Shown here: in pieces, positions 27,960 to 37,760 of the stretch
How the letters are laid out: each line of letters begins with the position of its first letter
Numbering within the stretch: position 1 is the first letter of the stretch
The notes under the pieces: generated by a model
What the model was told of the DNA's origin: nothing
The model's database searches: none
Seen by the model: the letters and a program-made list of their open reading frames with translations, nothing else
NCBI RefSeq assembly: GCF_904846235.1
Contig: NZ_CAJGZN010000005.1
Span: 62,001 to 126,000 of the forward strand
Direction of reading: 5' to 3'
DNA length: 64,000 nucleotides
Source of the DNA: Psychrobacter immobilis
GTDB taxonomy: Bacteria > Pseudomonadota > Gammaproteobacteria > Pseudomonadales > Moraxellaceae
Made by a program: the position numbers and the translations under genes

Positions 27960-29177
27960 CTATTTTTCAAACTCTTTGAAATCTGCTTTACGAATTTTGG
28001 CATGGATACCTTTGGTCTTATCCACGACTTGCGATACTTCAAAATCTGTCGCTGCACTTAGGTAAGCATAAGCGATTGCCTCATCAATACCATACTCTTG
28101 ATTTAAGAAACGAATCGCTTCACGAGTAGACTTCTTCATCGCTTCATCCAAATCTTCATCTAGTCCTGGCGTGATCCAAAATTCAGCATTCTCTGCCAAA
28201 GGTTGCACAATCTCTTTACCCGGAATCTTATCCTTACCTGCTTTTAGCAGTGTAAACTTAAAAGTGGCGCGAGCAGATGCTTCAAGGGCAGTCAATGCAA
28301 CCTCGCCATCGCCTTGGGCAAAGTGACTGTCACCTGTATAAAACAGTGCACCTGCCACTTGTACCGGATAATAAACCGTCGCCCCTGCACCCAATTCATT
28401 GATATCAATATTGCCACCATACATAGCAGGTGGAACTGAATGCACTCGCTCTGAGGTGTTTGCTGCGACACCCATTAGACCCATAAAGGGACTGAGTGGA
28501 AAACGTATAGACTTACCAGAATCTGTTTTTAGGATACCTTCGTATTCACCTTTGGCATTTTTTTCGATAGGCGTAAATACGGAGACATTGCCGTAGCGCT
28601 CAGGGTGAGCGGCAGACGCGTTGTCTTGTTTTGCTTTTTTGGGAAACTCGCCTGCCAATGCGCCTTTGCCATGGCGGTTAGAGATGACACCATACGGCAC
28701 GCGCGGTTCAACGTTGATGACTTCTACTTTTAGGATATCGCCTGGTTGCGCCCCTTTGATTTCGATAGGGCCTGTCACGATATGTGGACCATCTTTATCA
28801 AAGTCATGTTTTAATTTTGATTTTGTTATTGTTTTTGCTTCATCTAAAATAAAGTCGTCTTTGACCCCTTTTGACTTAAAGTATTTTTCTGCATCACGGC
28901 CCTGATCTTCGAGCAAACCTTCATGTGAGACGGTATCAAAAGTCACCATACTACCAGAGGCAACAGACATAACGGGACTGGCGTCTCTGTTTGGCAAATA
29001 TCCCCATGTTATGGTGTCCAAAGTAGAAGGTACGTAGTAATTGCCTTTGTATTCACCACTACTCAACTGAGTAGGTTTATCTGCTATTTGCTTAAGAACC
29101 GTAAAGTCTTCTGCTTGGGATACTGATATACCAAACGCGCTTAGAATAAACAGTGAAAGAATGGTTTTTTTGAACAT
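27960..29177 (-). CDS. Exported acetamidase/formamidase-family protein
   Basis: 405-aa member of the FmdA/AmdA amidase family with a clear Sec signal peptide (MFKKTILSLFILSAFGISVSQA). Family features: GPIEIKGAQPGDILKVEVI, NRHGKGALAGEFP, GDSHFAQGDGEVALTALE. The family hydrolyses short amides to ammonia and acid; the exported form suggests periplasmic work. GAGGG lies eight bases before ATG 29177. A perfect palindrome upstream (29204-29217) fits the CusR-box consensus, so copper or another metal may control it. Substrate unproven. Confidence 0.85.
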   Translation of the reverse strand: MFKKTILSLFILSAFGISVSQAEDFTVLKQIADKPTQLSSGEYKGNYYVPSTLDTITWGYLPNRDASPVMSVASGSMVTFDTVSHEGLLEDQGRDAEKYFKSKGVKDDFILDEAKTITKSKLKHDFDKDGPHIVTGPIEIKGAQPGDILKVEVINVEPRVPYGVISNRHGKGALAGEFPKKAKQDNASAAHPERYGNVSVFTPIEKNAKGEYEGILKTDSGKSIRFPLSPFMGLMGVAANTSERVHSVPPAMYGGNIDINELGAGATVYYPVQVAGALFYTGDSHFAQGDGEVALTALEASARATFKFTLLKAGKDKIPGKEIVQPLAENAEFWITPGLDEDLDEAMKKSTREAIRFLNQEYGIDEAIAYAYLSAATDFEVSQVVDKTKGIHAKIRKADFKEFEK

Positions 29178-29202
29178 AGAACATACCCTCTTTAGTTAAA
29201 AC

Positions 29203-29218
29203 ATGACAATATTGTCAT
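29203..29218. promoter_or_regulatory. 16-bp palindrome matching the CusR-box consensus
   Basis: ATGACAATATTGTCAT is a perfect palindrome 26 bases upstream of the acetamidase start. Its core fits TGACAAnnTTGTCA, the recalled binding consensus of copper-responsive CusR/CopR regulators, at every fixed position. Binding is inference; the palindrome is directly seen. Confidence 0.55.
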
Positions 29219-29436
29219 ACCTGTATAAAGGGCAAGTTCTATGCCATGGGCAAAACGGTGTTTTCTACTAAAGTTAGGGATAAAAGCACTATATTGATAC
29301 AATTGTTTGCTTTATCGTGGTGCCCCAGCAAAAAAAGAGCGTTATTTTAGAGCATAGACATTGCATGCAGAGGTATTAAATTAAAAGGTATTGAATGAAA
29401 AGATGATGGATAGAAAACTGCATTATCAATTTTATT

Positions 29437-30618
29437 CTAAGTCACGCTATGCAAATTGGCGTTCGAACGACGTCCAATTCTCAATATAGGTTGACTGGCA
29501 AATAAGACAATCACACCAACTAATGAAAACACACCAAAGGCGTAGAACGCAGTAGCAGCACCATACCGATCCACAATCAAACCAGTAAAGATGACGGGTA
29601 CACTAAGCCCTATATAAGCCATTAAGAAATAGCCTGCACTCGCACGTGCCTGCTCATTGCCAGCCGAGCGTGCGACTCCTAGCATACCTCCTAGATAGAC
29701 AAAGCCATAGCAACTAGTACTGGCCAAAAATGCCGCCAAAAGAATGACTGGTAGATTGGCATTCAACGTCCCCCAAGCCAATAAAGCATAAGCTGGTAGT
29801 AAGATCAGAAGACCTAGCTTGCTTGAAACTTGAGGGTCAAGCTTTCGGACGATTGGCTGAACGATCAATCCACAACTGATGGCTAACATAGAGGATACCC
29901 CTGCATATTTAGCCAGTCCATGCGTGGCCAGTACTGAGGGAATAACTGACAACACCAATCCGGTCGTCGCCCAACAGATCAAGATACCGCTGCCATACCA
30001 GATGACCTCACGATTAAAATAAGGTAGCCGTAGCATAGAGGTGGGAAAATTAGTGCGTTTAGGTGCCGTCTCTGGTAATTGATATAACAAAAACATAGCG
30101 AATATCTCGCTCGCTAGCAGTAAGAAAAAACTGGCTGGTTGATCAGTTTCATAAAACATCAAAGAAACCGTCGTCAATACAGGGCCAAGACCAAAACCTA
30201 TCGTTGTACTGGCCGTCACCCACGCTGTCGCACGCATCGTATCTGTTGAGCCGAGCAGCTCAATCATATAGGCCGTCGCCGTAGCAGCCATCAGAGCCGT
30301 TCCCACACCCAGTACGAATCGCGCTATTGCTAACGCGCGCGTATATGGATAAAACAACATAAGAGCCGTCGCTGCTACCGATAGGGCTAGAGAGATTAAA
30401 ATCACCTTGCGCCGTCCGATGCGATCAGATAATCCGCCAAAAGCTAACAATACAGGTATGACACCCAATACATAAAAGGAAAACGCTATCGTAGTTGCTA
30501 GCACGCCATAGCCATCATTGTGCGCATAAACGGCATAAAGCGGCCCTTGGATATTGACGCTTGTCGTTATCACACATAAGGCAAAGGCCAGATATTTATT
30601 ATATTTTTTAGTGGTCAT
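29437..30618 (-). CDS. MFS transporter (drug/metabolite exporter-like)
   Basis: 393-aa twelve-helix major facilitator. The loop 2-3 signature is GGLSDRIGRRKVIL (GxxxDRxGRR), and motif C-like glycines occur in TTIGFGLGPVL. It is divergent from the MocR regulator at 30884 with a 265-bp intergenic region, so it may be its target. Substrate unknown. Confidence 0.85.
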   Translation of the reverse strand: MTTKKYNKYLAFALCVITTSVNIQGPLYAVYAHNDGYGVLATTIAFSFYVLGVIPVLLAFGGLSDRIGRRKVILISLALSVAATALMLFYPYTRALAIARFVLGVGTALMAATATAYMIELLGSTDTMRATAWVTASTTIGFGLGPVLTTVSLMFYETDQPASFFLLLASEIFAMFLLYQLPETAPKRTNFPTSMLRLPYFNREVIWYGSGILICWATTGLVLSVIPSVLATHGLAKYAGVSSMLAISCGLIVQPIVRKLDPQVSSKLGLLILLPAYALLAWGTLNANLPVILLAAFLASTSCYGFVYLGGMLGVARSAGNEQARASAGYFLMAYIGLSVPVIFTGLIVDRYGAATAFYAFGVFSLVGVIVLFASQPILRIGRRSNANLHSVT

Positions 30619-30883
30619 ATATCGCTGCTTTTTGAATAATAATCGTTGAATTGACTGAGGTTAGTGTGATTCACAGTAGAATGACACTAACCTCTACATC
30701 GTTTACGTCCAATGATTAAAACAAAAGTACAGTAGGTTATCTATATACAATACAGTACAATTAGACAGAACTGTTTGGTCTATAAAACCCATACAGTTGG
30801 GATATCCTACCCATATATTGTCCTAGCTATAACCTTAAGATAAAACCTTCAAAAAATCCGCCTTACCAAAAATTGTAAAAAAT

Positions 30884-32263
30884 ATGAATAAGAAGCTAAC
30901 ACGCATCGAAGTTGTCATGGCTGACGTAAAAGAGAAAATAGCAACCGTTATCTACATGCCAGAGTCGCGACTACCGTCTGTCCGTGCCGCTGCCAAAGAT
31001 TATGGATTCTCACCATCGACCGTGGTTGAAGCCTATGAGCGCCTGCAAACTGAGGGAATCATCTACTCCCGTCCTGGTGCAGGGTTTTATGTGGCAGAGA
31101 CGACAGCGCCGCTATCATTGACAGATATAGCACCAAAAATTGATCGAGTGGTAGATCCATTGTGGGTATCGCGGCAATCGCTGGAGCCGCCCGATGGTGC
31201 ATTAAAGCCAGGCTGCGGCTGGTTACCAGCGGACTGGCTGTTTGAAGCAGGTATGCGCCGTGGTCTGCGAAATGTGGCCAAGGCTGATGCGTCTATTATC
31301 AGTGAGTATGCAACGCCGCTAGGACTGTTAGCATTGCGTCAACTACTCACGCGGCGTATGGCAGGATTAAGTATCAATGCAGAACCGTCACAGGTTATAT
31401 TGACGGATTCCGGCACTCAAGCGATAGATTTGATTTTTCGATTTTTGCTGACACCAGGTGACACGGTAATCGTCGATGATCCTTGTTATTTTAACTTTCG
31501 AGCACAGCTGCTTGCCCATCGGGTTAAAGTAGTAGGCGTCCCTTATACGCCAAATGGGCCAGATGTAGATGCCTTTGCAGCGATTTTAGATGAGCATAAG
31601 CCGCGCCTATACATCACCAATGCTGCCATTCATAATCCTACGGGCGCAACGTTATCACCTGCTACGGCATACCGTGTATTACAGTTGGCTCAGACTGCTG
31701 GTTTGTACATTATCGAAGACGATATTTTTGCAGATTTTGAAGTCAAGCCTGCGGCGAGATTGGCGGCTTTGGATGGGTTATCACGCGTATTCTATATCGG
31801 CAGTTTTTCTAAAACGTTATCCGCATCCCTACGCTGTGGTTATATTGCAGCGCCTACAGAATGGGTTGAGAGTTTGGTAGATTTAAAGATAGCGACTGGC
31901 TTTGGTGGCAGTCAGTTAGCAGCGGCGGTTGTGTTCTCAGCATTGACTGATAGCGGCTACCGTAAGCATATGAATGATATCCATACTCGGCTGGCAAGCG
32001 CGCGTACTCATACGCTACTACGATTGGCCAAATTAGGCATCGTACCGTGGCTGCTCCCACAAGCAGGTATGTTCCTATGGTGCCGATTACCTGAGAATAA
32101 TAATGCGACCGAATTGGCCAATCGCTGTTTATCCAAAGGTGTGGTATTGGCGCCTGGCAATGTTTTTAGCCAATCGGACAATGCTGAGAACTTTATGCGG
32201 TTCAATGTGGCGCAGATGAGTCATTCAAAAGTTTTCGAGGTATTGGCTCAATCGTTAGACTGA
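30884..32263 (+). CDS. MocR-type regulator (GntR HTH fused to aminotransferase domain)
   Basis: 459-aa fusion. N-terminal GntR winged HTH (LPSVRAAAKDYGFSPSTVVEAYERL, YSRPGAGFYV) joined to a fold-type I aminotransferase domain from about residue 95. The PLP lysine is in YIGSFSKTLSAS and the phosphate-side Arg in LRCGYI. MocR proteins use PLP-linked sensing to switch transcription. The Shine-Dalgarno is weak at ATG 30884. Short ACAGT repeats occur upstream (about 30730-30800) and may be its sites, shared with the divergent MFS gene. Confidence 0.9.
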   Translation: MNKKLTRIEVVMADVKEKIATVIYMPESRLPSVRAAAKDYGFSPSTVVEAYERLQTEGIIYSRPGAGFYVAETTAPLSLTDIAPKIDRVVDPLWVSRQSLEPPDGALKPGCGWLPADWLFEAGMRRGLRNVAKADASIISEYATPLGLLALRQLLTRRMAGLSINAEPSQVILTDSGTQAIDLIFRFLLTPGDTVIVDDPCYFNFRAQLLAHRVKVVGVPYTPNGPDVDAFAAILDEHKPRLYITNAAIHNPTGATLSPATAYRVLQLAQTAGLYIIEDDIFADFEVKPAARLAALDGLSRVFYIGSFSKTLSASLRCGYIAAPTEWVESLVDLKIATGFGGSQLAAAVVFSALTDSGYRKHMNDIHTRLASARTHTLLRLAKLGIVPWLLPQAGMFLWCRLPENNNATELANRCLSKGVVLAPGNVFSQSDNAENFMRFNVAQMSHSKVFEVLAQSLD

Positions 32264-32402
32264 TCAATCAAAAATTTATAGTGCTAGTACCGTCTTATTA
32301 TATAGTAACCTTTCGACTATAATTCTAAGCCTAAATATCAGCCAAACACAATCAAATCTAACCACTCCCGGCAACGGATACTATTTCTCTAGGATAGCTC
32401 AT

Positions 32403-33368
32403 ATGTCCCCTATATATACTGCATTGGCTGTACTGGTTACCTTTATCTGGGGCGTAAATTTTACCTTTATTGCGTGGGGTCTTGAGAGCTTTCCGCCATT
32501 GATGCTTACCGCCCTGCGTTTTTTCTTTACTGCTGTACCACTGGTATTGTTTCTAAAGTCGCCTAAATTTAACCGTACCTTGTTTATTTATGCCATCGGT
32601 ACATTTGTCATGCAGTACGCCTTTGTATTCACGGCGATGCATCTGGGTTCATCCCCGGGGCTGACGGCACTACTGCTACAAATTCAGATTTTTATCACGG
32701 TATTGCTAGCGTACTTTATATTGGGTGAAGCAGTCAGCCGTATGCAAATCGTCGGTATGTTGGTCGGTGTACTAGGACTCAGCGTGATTGCGTTAAACCT
32801 TGGCGGTGATATGCCTTTGGCAGGGTTCATCTGTATTTTGATTGCGGCCATCGGTTGGAGCTTTGGCAATATTGCATCCAAGCAAGCATCAAAACAGGCC
32901 TCAGAAAAAGCGTCAGAGAAAGCTGCCCTACAAGAGACGCAGCAAGAAACAAGGGGATCTGTTGTCAAACCTAGCACTGGAAAAAATAAAGCCTCTGCTT
33001 TGTCTGCGCTAGCGCTGGTAGTCTGGGGCGGTCTCATTGCTTGCGTGATGTTGACGATATCTTCTCTTACATTTGAGACTGATGCATGGCAGATGGCGAC
33101 GTTTACTAAAGCATCACTCAAGTCTTGGCTCTCACTTGGGTTTATCGTCTATATCTCAACCTTAATTGGCTTTGGTCTGTGGGCACACTTACTCAGTCAA
33201 AATACCGCCTCCAAAGTTATGCCGTTTGCACTATTGGTGCCCGTATTCGGTATGGTGACCTCAGTACTACTCACAGGAGAAGTAGTGACGTGGTGGAAAA
33301 TGCTGGCCATGATGTTGATCTTATCAGGACTATTATTGGCGAATGTGAAAATGAAAAGAAGCTGCTAA
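32403..33368 (+). CDS. EamA/DMT transporter with a low-complexity cytoplasmic insert
   Basis: 321-aa ten-helix EamA transporter; two EamA repeats, the second ending in VPVFGMVTSVLLTGEVVTWWKM. Between the repeats sits a ~40-residue Lys/Ala/Ser/Glu-rich insert (KQASKQASEKASEKA) absent from typical family members, probably an extended cytoplasmic loop. AGGAT precedes ATG 32403. Substrate unknown (amino-acid or metabolite exporters are common in the family). Confidence 0.87.
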   Translation: MSPIYTALAVLVTFIWGVNFTFIAWGLESFPPLMLTALRFFFTAVPLVLFLKSPKFNRTLFIYAIGTFVMQYAFVFTAMHLGSSPGLTALLLQIQIFITVLLAYFILGEAVSRMQIVGMLVGVLGLSVIALNLGGDMPLAGFICILIAAIGWSFGNIASKQASKQASEKASEKAALQETQQETRGSVVKPSTGKNKASALSALALVVWGGLIACVMLTISSLTFETDAWQMATFTKASLKSWLSLGFIVYISTLIGFGLWAHLLSQNTASKVMPFALLVPVFGMVTSVLLTGEVVTWWKMLAMMLILSGLLLANVKMKRSC

Positions 33369-33412
33369 CGATGACCACTAAAACACTTGGCCATCAATAG
33401 CAGCTTTTTATT
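33359..33412 (+). terminator. Terminator overlapping the EamA stop codon
   Basis: AAGCTGCTA (33359-33367, including the stop) pairs with TAGCAGCTT (33398-33406), followed by TTTTATTTT. The loop is 30 bases, so efficiency is uncertain. Confidence 0.5.
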
Positions 33413-33434
33413 TTCTGCAGCTTTTTTTCTATAG

Positions 33435-34562
33435 TTATCGTAAATCATCCACGACAGCTAGCATTGCTACCAGTGATGCTTCGCCTAATTTGATAGAACG
33501 CTCGGGTGACCAACCCATCTCTTCATCGGGCAGATTATCATTGTCTTTGAATGGCATCTCTAACGTATTAGCGAGGCAATCAAAACGCTCTGCTACCCAA
33601 TTGGTGGCAACGGTCATATTGGCAGCACCCGGCGCATCGATCTCATAGCCAATCTCAGACTGAAAATCAGCACTGGCTAACTTTAATACTTCTGAAAATC
33701 TATCACGCAGACCAGCAAGACGGTCACTATAGCTTGGCGTCCCTTGTGACCCAGCTAGGAATACATACGGCAATGCTTCATCGCCATGCACATCGTAAAA
33801 TAGATCCACGCCTGTCGCTTCCATTTTATTAATCACATGAAATACTTCAGGGCTTTTGTCTAAGCTTGGACTTTGCCATTCACGATTTAAGTTGGTTCCG
33901 ACAGCATTAGTACGCAAGTGTCCACGTACACTGCCATCAGGGTTCATATTGGGAACAATATAAAAGTTTGCCTTGTCTAACAACTGTTTGCCAGTCGCAT
34001 TATCGCTATCTAACAAGCTATACAACAAACCCTCGATCAGCCATTCAGCCATCGTCTCACCTGGATGCTGACGAGCAGTAATCCATATGTTGCGCTTGTG
34101 AGCAGCACCGTCACCTATTTTGACTAGGGTCAAGTCACGTTTATCAAGGGTTTCGCCTAGATGCTCTAACGTCACTAGCGGATGCACTTGCACGGCGGCC
34201 AATAAATCTTGATGACGCTCATAGCTGTAAGGCGCAAAATAAGCAATCTGAATGGTTTCGCATTCTAACTCTGCCACGATGGTCAACTTGCCATCTTTAT
34301 AAGACGTTGGCAGACGGAACCAATGCTGACGATCATAAGAAGCCACCGCTTGGTAGTTCTCCCAACCCTCCAGATAAGACGCCTCTCCTGCATTCAAAAT
34401 GTTGAGAACATACTGCTCCCCTATTTGACCTGACAGACGAAAGTTAAACCACTGAAAGAACTCGCCACCAACATCTGGGCGAATCGCTAATTGAATGTCT
34501 TTTTTGTCATCTGCATTAATAATGTCGATGTTGCCTGCATCAAAATTAGCCGTGATATGCAT
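33435..34562 (-). CDS. M14-family zinc carboxypeptidase (cytosolic carboxypeptidase-like)
   Basis: 375-aa carboxypeptidase of the M14D (AGTPBP1/CCP-like) branch. Zinc ligands are His166 and Glu169 in QHPGETMAEW and His259 in YDVHGDE; the catalytic Glu335 is in NTLEMPFKD. An N-terminal beta-domain (~130 residues) precedes the catalytic domain as in that branch. ATG 34562 is preferred to 34568 because AGGGA lies six bases upstream of it. No signal peptide. Bacterial substrates are not established. Confidence 0.88.
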   Translation of the reverse strand: MHITANFDAGNIDIINADDKKDIQLAIRPDVGGEFFQWFNFRLSGQIGEQYVLNILNAGEASYLEGWENYQAVASYDRQHWFRLPTSYKDGKLTIVAELECETIQIAYFAPYSYERHQDLLAAVQVHPLVTLEHLGETLDKRDLTLVKIGDGAAHKRNIWITARQHPGETMAEWLIEGLLYSLLDSDNATGKQLLDKANFYIVPNMNPDGSVRGHLRTNAVGTNLNREWQSPSLDKSPEVFHVINKMEATGVDLFYDVHGDEALPYVFLAGSQGTPSYSDRLAGLRDRFSEVLKLASADFQSEIGYEIDAPGAANMTVATNWVAERFDCLANTLEMPFKDNDNLPDEEMGWSPERSIKLGEASLVAMLAVVDDLR

Positions 34563-34770
34563 AGTCATTCCCTAATTGGTTTTTATGATTGTGTTTTAAG
34601 TATTATGTTCGTTATCGACTTACTATTTTACCTATTGCCTTTTAATAATCTCTAGCTTTATATTGGGCACTAGACATACATTTACTTGGTCATTACCAGC
34701 TCGTTTTCAAGGCAATCACTTGCCAAATCTATCTATTCAGATTGAATATCTATCGTTGACTACTAAAAGA

Positions 34771-36327
34771 TTAAACGTCCGCCAATAACTCGACACTTAC
34801 TTGAAAGTAATCATCGTCTTTTATAGTAATACTGACGTTACCATTATGCGCCCCAACGATAGACTGTACGATAGATAGCCCCAAACCTGTTCCTGTATGG
34901 CGATCTATTGTCTTGTGATGTCGATAGAAGCGCTCAAACAACTTATCTGCTTCACTTTGTGCCAATGGCTCATCTACTTGGTTGGTGATGGTGATTCGTA
35001 GAACGGCCTGTTTTGATTGTTGGAGGCTGGTTATCATTGTGCCCACTATCTCATCTGAGATTACTCTATCTGCCCTAATGGTTATAACGCTATCTTGAGC
35101 AGCATAATAAATCGCATTCGATATCAGATTAGCAAAGAGCCTTTGTAATAAACTTTTATCTCCTAAAACAGCGCTGAACTCACCTTTGGTTTCAATAGCG
35201 ATACCTCGGTCTTCTGCAATCATTTCATAGTAATCAACGAGCTTGGTGATTAAGCTGTCCGTATCCACGTGACTGATTTGCGAGTCACTCAATCCTTTTT
35301 GGGTTTTTGCCAGCAGTAGCATATTATTTATCATGGCTGACAGCTGCTCTAACGTGTCATGCTGATGATGTAGCTGCTCAATATATTCATCGCCCGCTCT
35401 TGGTTTATTTAACATGACTTGCGTTTGCGTGCTGAGTGTCGCTATTGGAGTGCGCAGCTCATGGGCGATATTGTCTGAAAACCGTGACAATGATTCAAAA
35501 TTACTTTCAAGCTTGGCCATCATCGAATTGTAAGATTCTGCTAGTGGTCGCAGCTCTAACGGCATATCGCTGACCGTGACTCTGTCATCCAATCTGTCAG
35601 GATTCATTGTTTTCATCTTTTGGACGATGGTCGCCAAAGGTGCAAAACCCCAGTACACACTCAACGCCGCTACTGAGACGAGTAACAAGGTAATCGCGAA
35701 CAAAATCATACTAAGCTGACGATTGAACTGTAATAAATACTGATGATGCACATCTATAGGCAGTGCGATAAGCGCGAGCATTTTGTCGTCTTCAATGACC
35801 ATTGCTCGATAGTATCGGCTATTGATATTCATCACAAACTGTTGCTTATCATTATCTTGTTTCAGTGATGACAGATTAAACCTTTCCCCTAGCTCTTGAG
35901 CAAAGTTATTGGGGGTACTAGACAGTATCTGCCCTTCTTTATTAGCGATAATGGTTTTTAGATCGTAATCTAGCCAAGAAGAATGCTGATGATCAGCTTC
36001 CTCTGATATCACTGCGGTAGAAGTATCTCCATCAGGCATTACGTCAGGTGCCGCTCTTAGCGGCTGTTGACTATTCAATAGATTTTGAGAGCTAGGTAGG
36101 GTTTGAGAAGTTATAGGGCTACTAGGTTCTATCACTCGTTTACGTAGGTTAAAAGCCGCATGGGTCATAATCTCAGCGTCCATTTGCTCAAAATGGCCTT
36201 TAACAGAACGCTGTATCCATATATAAATAATAACCTGCGATATAACAACAAATATCGTGAGCAATAGCACAGTACGCCATAATAGTGGCAAGCGCCGATT
36301 ATCAAACCTATATTTCATATTAGACAT
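34771..36327 (-). CDS. CopS/CusS-type copper-sensing histidine kinase
   Basis: About 518-aa membrane kinase. Helix near the N-terminus (LLWRTVLLLTIFVVISQVII), periplasmic sensor domain of about 190 residues, second helix (MILFAITLLLVSVAALSVYWG), HAMP, HisKA with H-box NIAHELRTPIATL, then HATPase with N-box NLISNAIYYA and GTGLGLSIV. ATG 36327 overlaps the regulator gene end by 8 bases; ATG 36318 is an alternative. Paired with the OmpR-type regulator and next to copA/copB, so copper sensing is the likely job. Confidence 0.85.
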   Translation of the reverse strand: MSNMKYRFDNRRLPLLWRTVLLLTIFVVISQVIIYIWIQRSVKGHFEQMDAEIMTHAAFNLRKRVIEPSSPITSQTLPSSQNLLNSQQPLRAAPDVMPDGDTSTAVISEEADHQHSSWLDYDLKTIIANKEGQILSSTPNNFAQELGERFNLSSLKQDNDKQQFVMNINSRYYRAMVIEDDKMLALIALPIDVHHQYLLQFNRQLSMILFAITLLLVSVAALSVYWGFAPLATIVQKMKTMNPDRLDDRVTVSDMPLELRPLAESYNSMMAKLESNFESLSRFSDNIAHELRTPIATLSTQTQVMLNKPRAGDEYIEQLHHQHDTLEQLSAMINNMLLLAKTQKGLSDSQISHVDTDSLITKLVDYYEMIAEDRGIAIETKGEFSAVLGDKSLLQRLFANLISNAIYYAAQDSVITIRADRVISDEIVGTMITSLQQSKQAVLRITITNQVDEPLAQSEADKLFERFYRHHKTIDRHTGTGLGLSIVQSIVGAHNGNVSITIKDDDYFQVSVELLADV

Positions 36328-37042
36328 TGCCAGCTTCGTGAGATGGTTTGCTATCAAGCGCTGTATCGACAGCTTCTAACCGATAGCCCATCCCGCGCAC
36401 CGTATGAATCAGCTTTGCGTCATGATCATCGTCTATTTTTATACGCAGACGCCTTATCGCCACATCAATCACATTGGTATCATTTTCAAAGTTCATATCC
36501 CATACTTGGGAGGCGATGATTGAGCGTGGAAGCACTTCACCGCGACGCTCTAATAAAAACTGTAGTAAGGAAAACTCTTTTGCCGTGAGCTTAATAGGCT
36601 TATCTCCTCTATGCACCGTACGCTTGCCAATGTCCATCTTGAGATCCGCTATTTGCATAATCGTACTTTGATAGTCGGCTTGATTGGCACGTCGTAATAA
36701 GCTTTTCATCCTAACGATCAATTCTGCAAAGGCGAAAGGTTTGGTCAAATAATCATCACCACCAATCTCAATCCCCTTTATCTTGTCACTTAAGTCATCT
36801 TTTGCGGTTAGAAATAGCACGGGCGTATGCTTGCCAGCCGCTCGGTAATTACGCACCAGCTCAAAACCACTAACGTCAGGTAGCATCACATCTATCAGTA
36901 TCACGCTAAATTCTTCCGTCATCAATGCATGATATCCATCTAATCCTGTTAGCTGATGATCCACGATAAACCCAGCTTCGGTTAAGCCTTTTTTTATATA
37001 CTCGCCAAGCTTCAATTCATCTTCTACCAGCAGTACTTTCAT
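36320..37042 (-). CDS. CopR/CusR-type response regulator
   Basis: 240-aa OmpR/PhoB-family regulator. REC domain with VEDE at 6-9, phospho-acceptor Asp51 (LIDVMLPD) and KPF; C-terminal winged helix with NVIDVAIRRLRIKID and HTVRGMGYRL. GAGGAAT precedes ATG 37042. Gene order next to copper genes and CusR-like boxes in the island support a copper role. A box (37113-37126) lies 71 bases upstream and may give autoregulation. Confidence 0.87.
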   Translation of the reverse strand: MKVLLVEDELKLGEYIKKGLTEAGFIVDHQLTGLDGYHALMTEEFSVILIDVMLPDVSGFELVRNYRAAGKHTPVLFLTAKDDLSDKIKGIEIGGDDYLTKPFAFAELIVRMKSLLRRANQADYQSTIMQIADLKMDIGKRTVHRGDKPIKLTAKEFSLLQFLLERRGEVLPRSIIASQVWDMNFENDTNVIDVAIRRLRIKIDDDHDAKLIHTVRGMGYRLEAVDTALDSKPSHEAGNV

Positions 37043-37112
37043 TGTGATTCCTCAATACGGTCATGATTGTTTAACGTTCTAACCAGCACAGGTGACAACA
37101 TTGATGGGTAAC

Positions 37113-37126
37113 TGACAAAGATGTCA
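37113..37126. promoter_or_regulatory. CusR-like box in the divergent promoter of the copper regulator
   Basis: TGACAAAGATGTCA matches the CusR consensus TGACAAnnTTGTCA at 11 of 12 fixed bases. It sits between the regulator gene and the small frameshifted gene, able to serve both. Confidence 0.55.
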
Positions 37127-37280
37127 TGTGCTCGTAATCAGACTGTCAGTTTTATTTTGCTAATCTATATAAACGGTACATAGGTGCTCGTTTCCAATGC
37201 CTAGCTACTATCCAATACTTAGCTACGATGAATTATTTTTATCGGTAATCAATGTAAACAACTTACAAAAGAGGTTTTAT

Positions 37281-37566
37281 ATGAAAATTCACGGCTCATT
37301 CAAAAAAAGCAGTACTGCTATCAGTCTCTGTACTTATTGGTACTACCACTGCCAATGCGCATACGACTGATCTAAGCACCTCAATCATCAATAACTGCGA
37401 TGCTGTGACTGAGTTTGCAAAAAACTTGGATCATAACGATGCTCAGCTCTCAAATTCACAAATGAAAAGCTATATCGATGCGAGGGTGGCTTGTGAGATT
37501 GAACACAAAGATCAACATCTACAGTCTGAAAAATACTTTATCAATAAATATGGTAGCGATAAGTAA
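37281..37566 (+). pseudogene. Small exported protein gene frameshifted in an A7 tract
   Basis: ATG 37281 has a good Shine-Dalgarno (AAGAGG). As written the frame stops after 29 codons. Removing one A from the A7 run at 37302-37308 would restore a 94-residue protein: a signal peptide (FKKAVLLSVSVLIGT, cleavage near ANAH) and a mature part HTTDLSTSIINNCDAV with two Cys (NNCDAV, VACEIEHK) ending at TAA 37566. The mature frame is otherwise intact. It may be a fresh mutation, a sequencing slip, or an on/off tract. The mature protein is not recognised. Confidence 0.7.
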
Positions 37567-37621
37567 CATCAGCTCTGATGTCATACTAAAGGATTATTGA
37601 CAACATTAAAAACCATAATTG

Positions 37622-37760
37622 ACACACTCCCACCACTTTCGCGAAGCTCAAGTGGGGGATTCTAAAAGCAGATGCTCTTAGGCGACTTTCTCACGAAGGT
37701 CGCTTATTTTCTGTTTCAACGGGCGACCTTTACTGCATCCTCCCTCCGCAGACAAAACGG
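37622..37760 (-). ncRNA. Probable TnpB guide RNA (omega/re RNA) region
   Basis: In IS200/IS605 elements the RNA that guides TnpB comes from the tnpB 3' end and the right-end hairpin, with the guide reading into the flank. Here the minus strand has a 3' stem CCCCCACTT / AAGTGGTGGG just after the tnpB stop, then GTGTCAA at the inferred right end. The limits are inferred. Confidence 0.4.
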
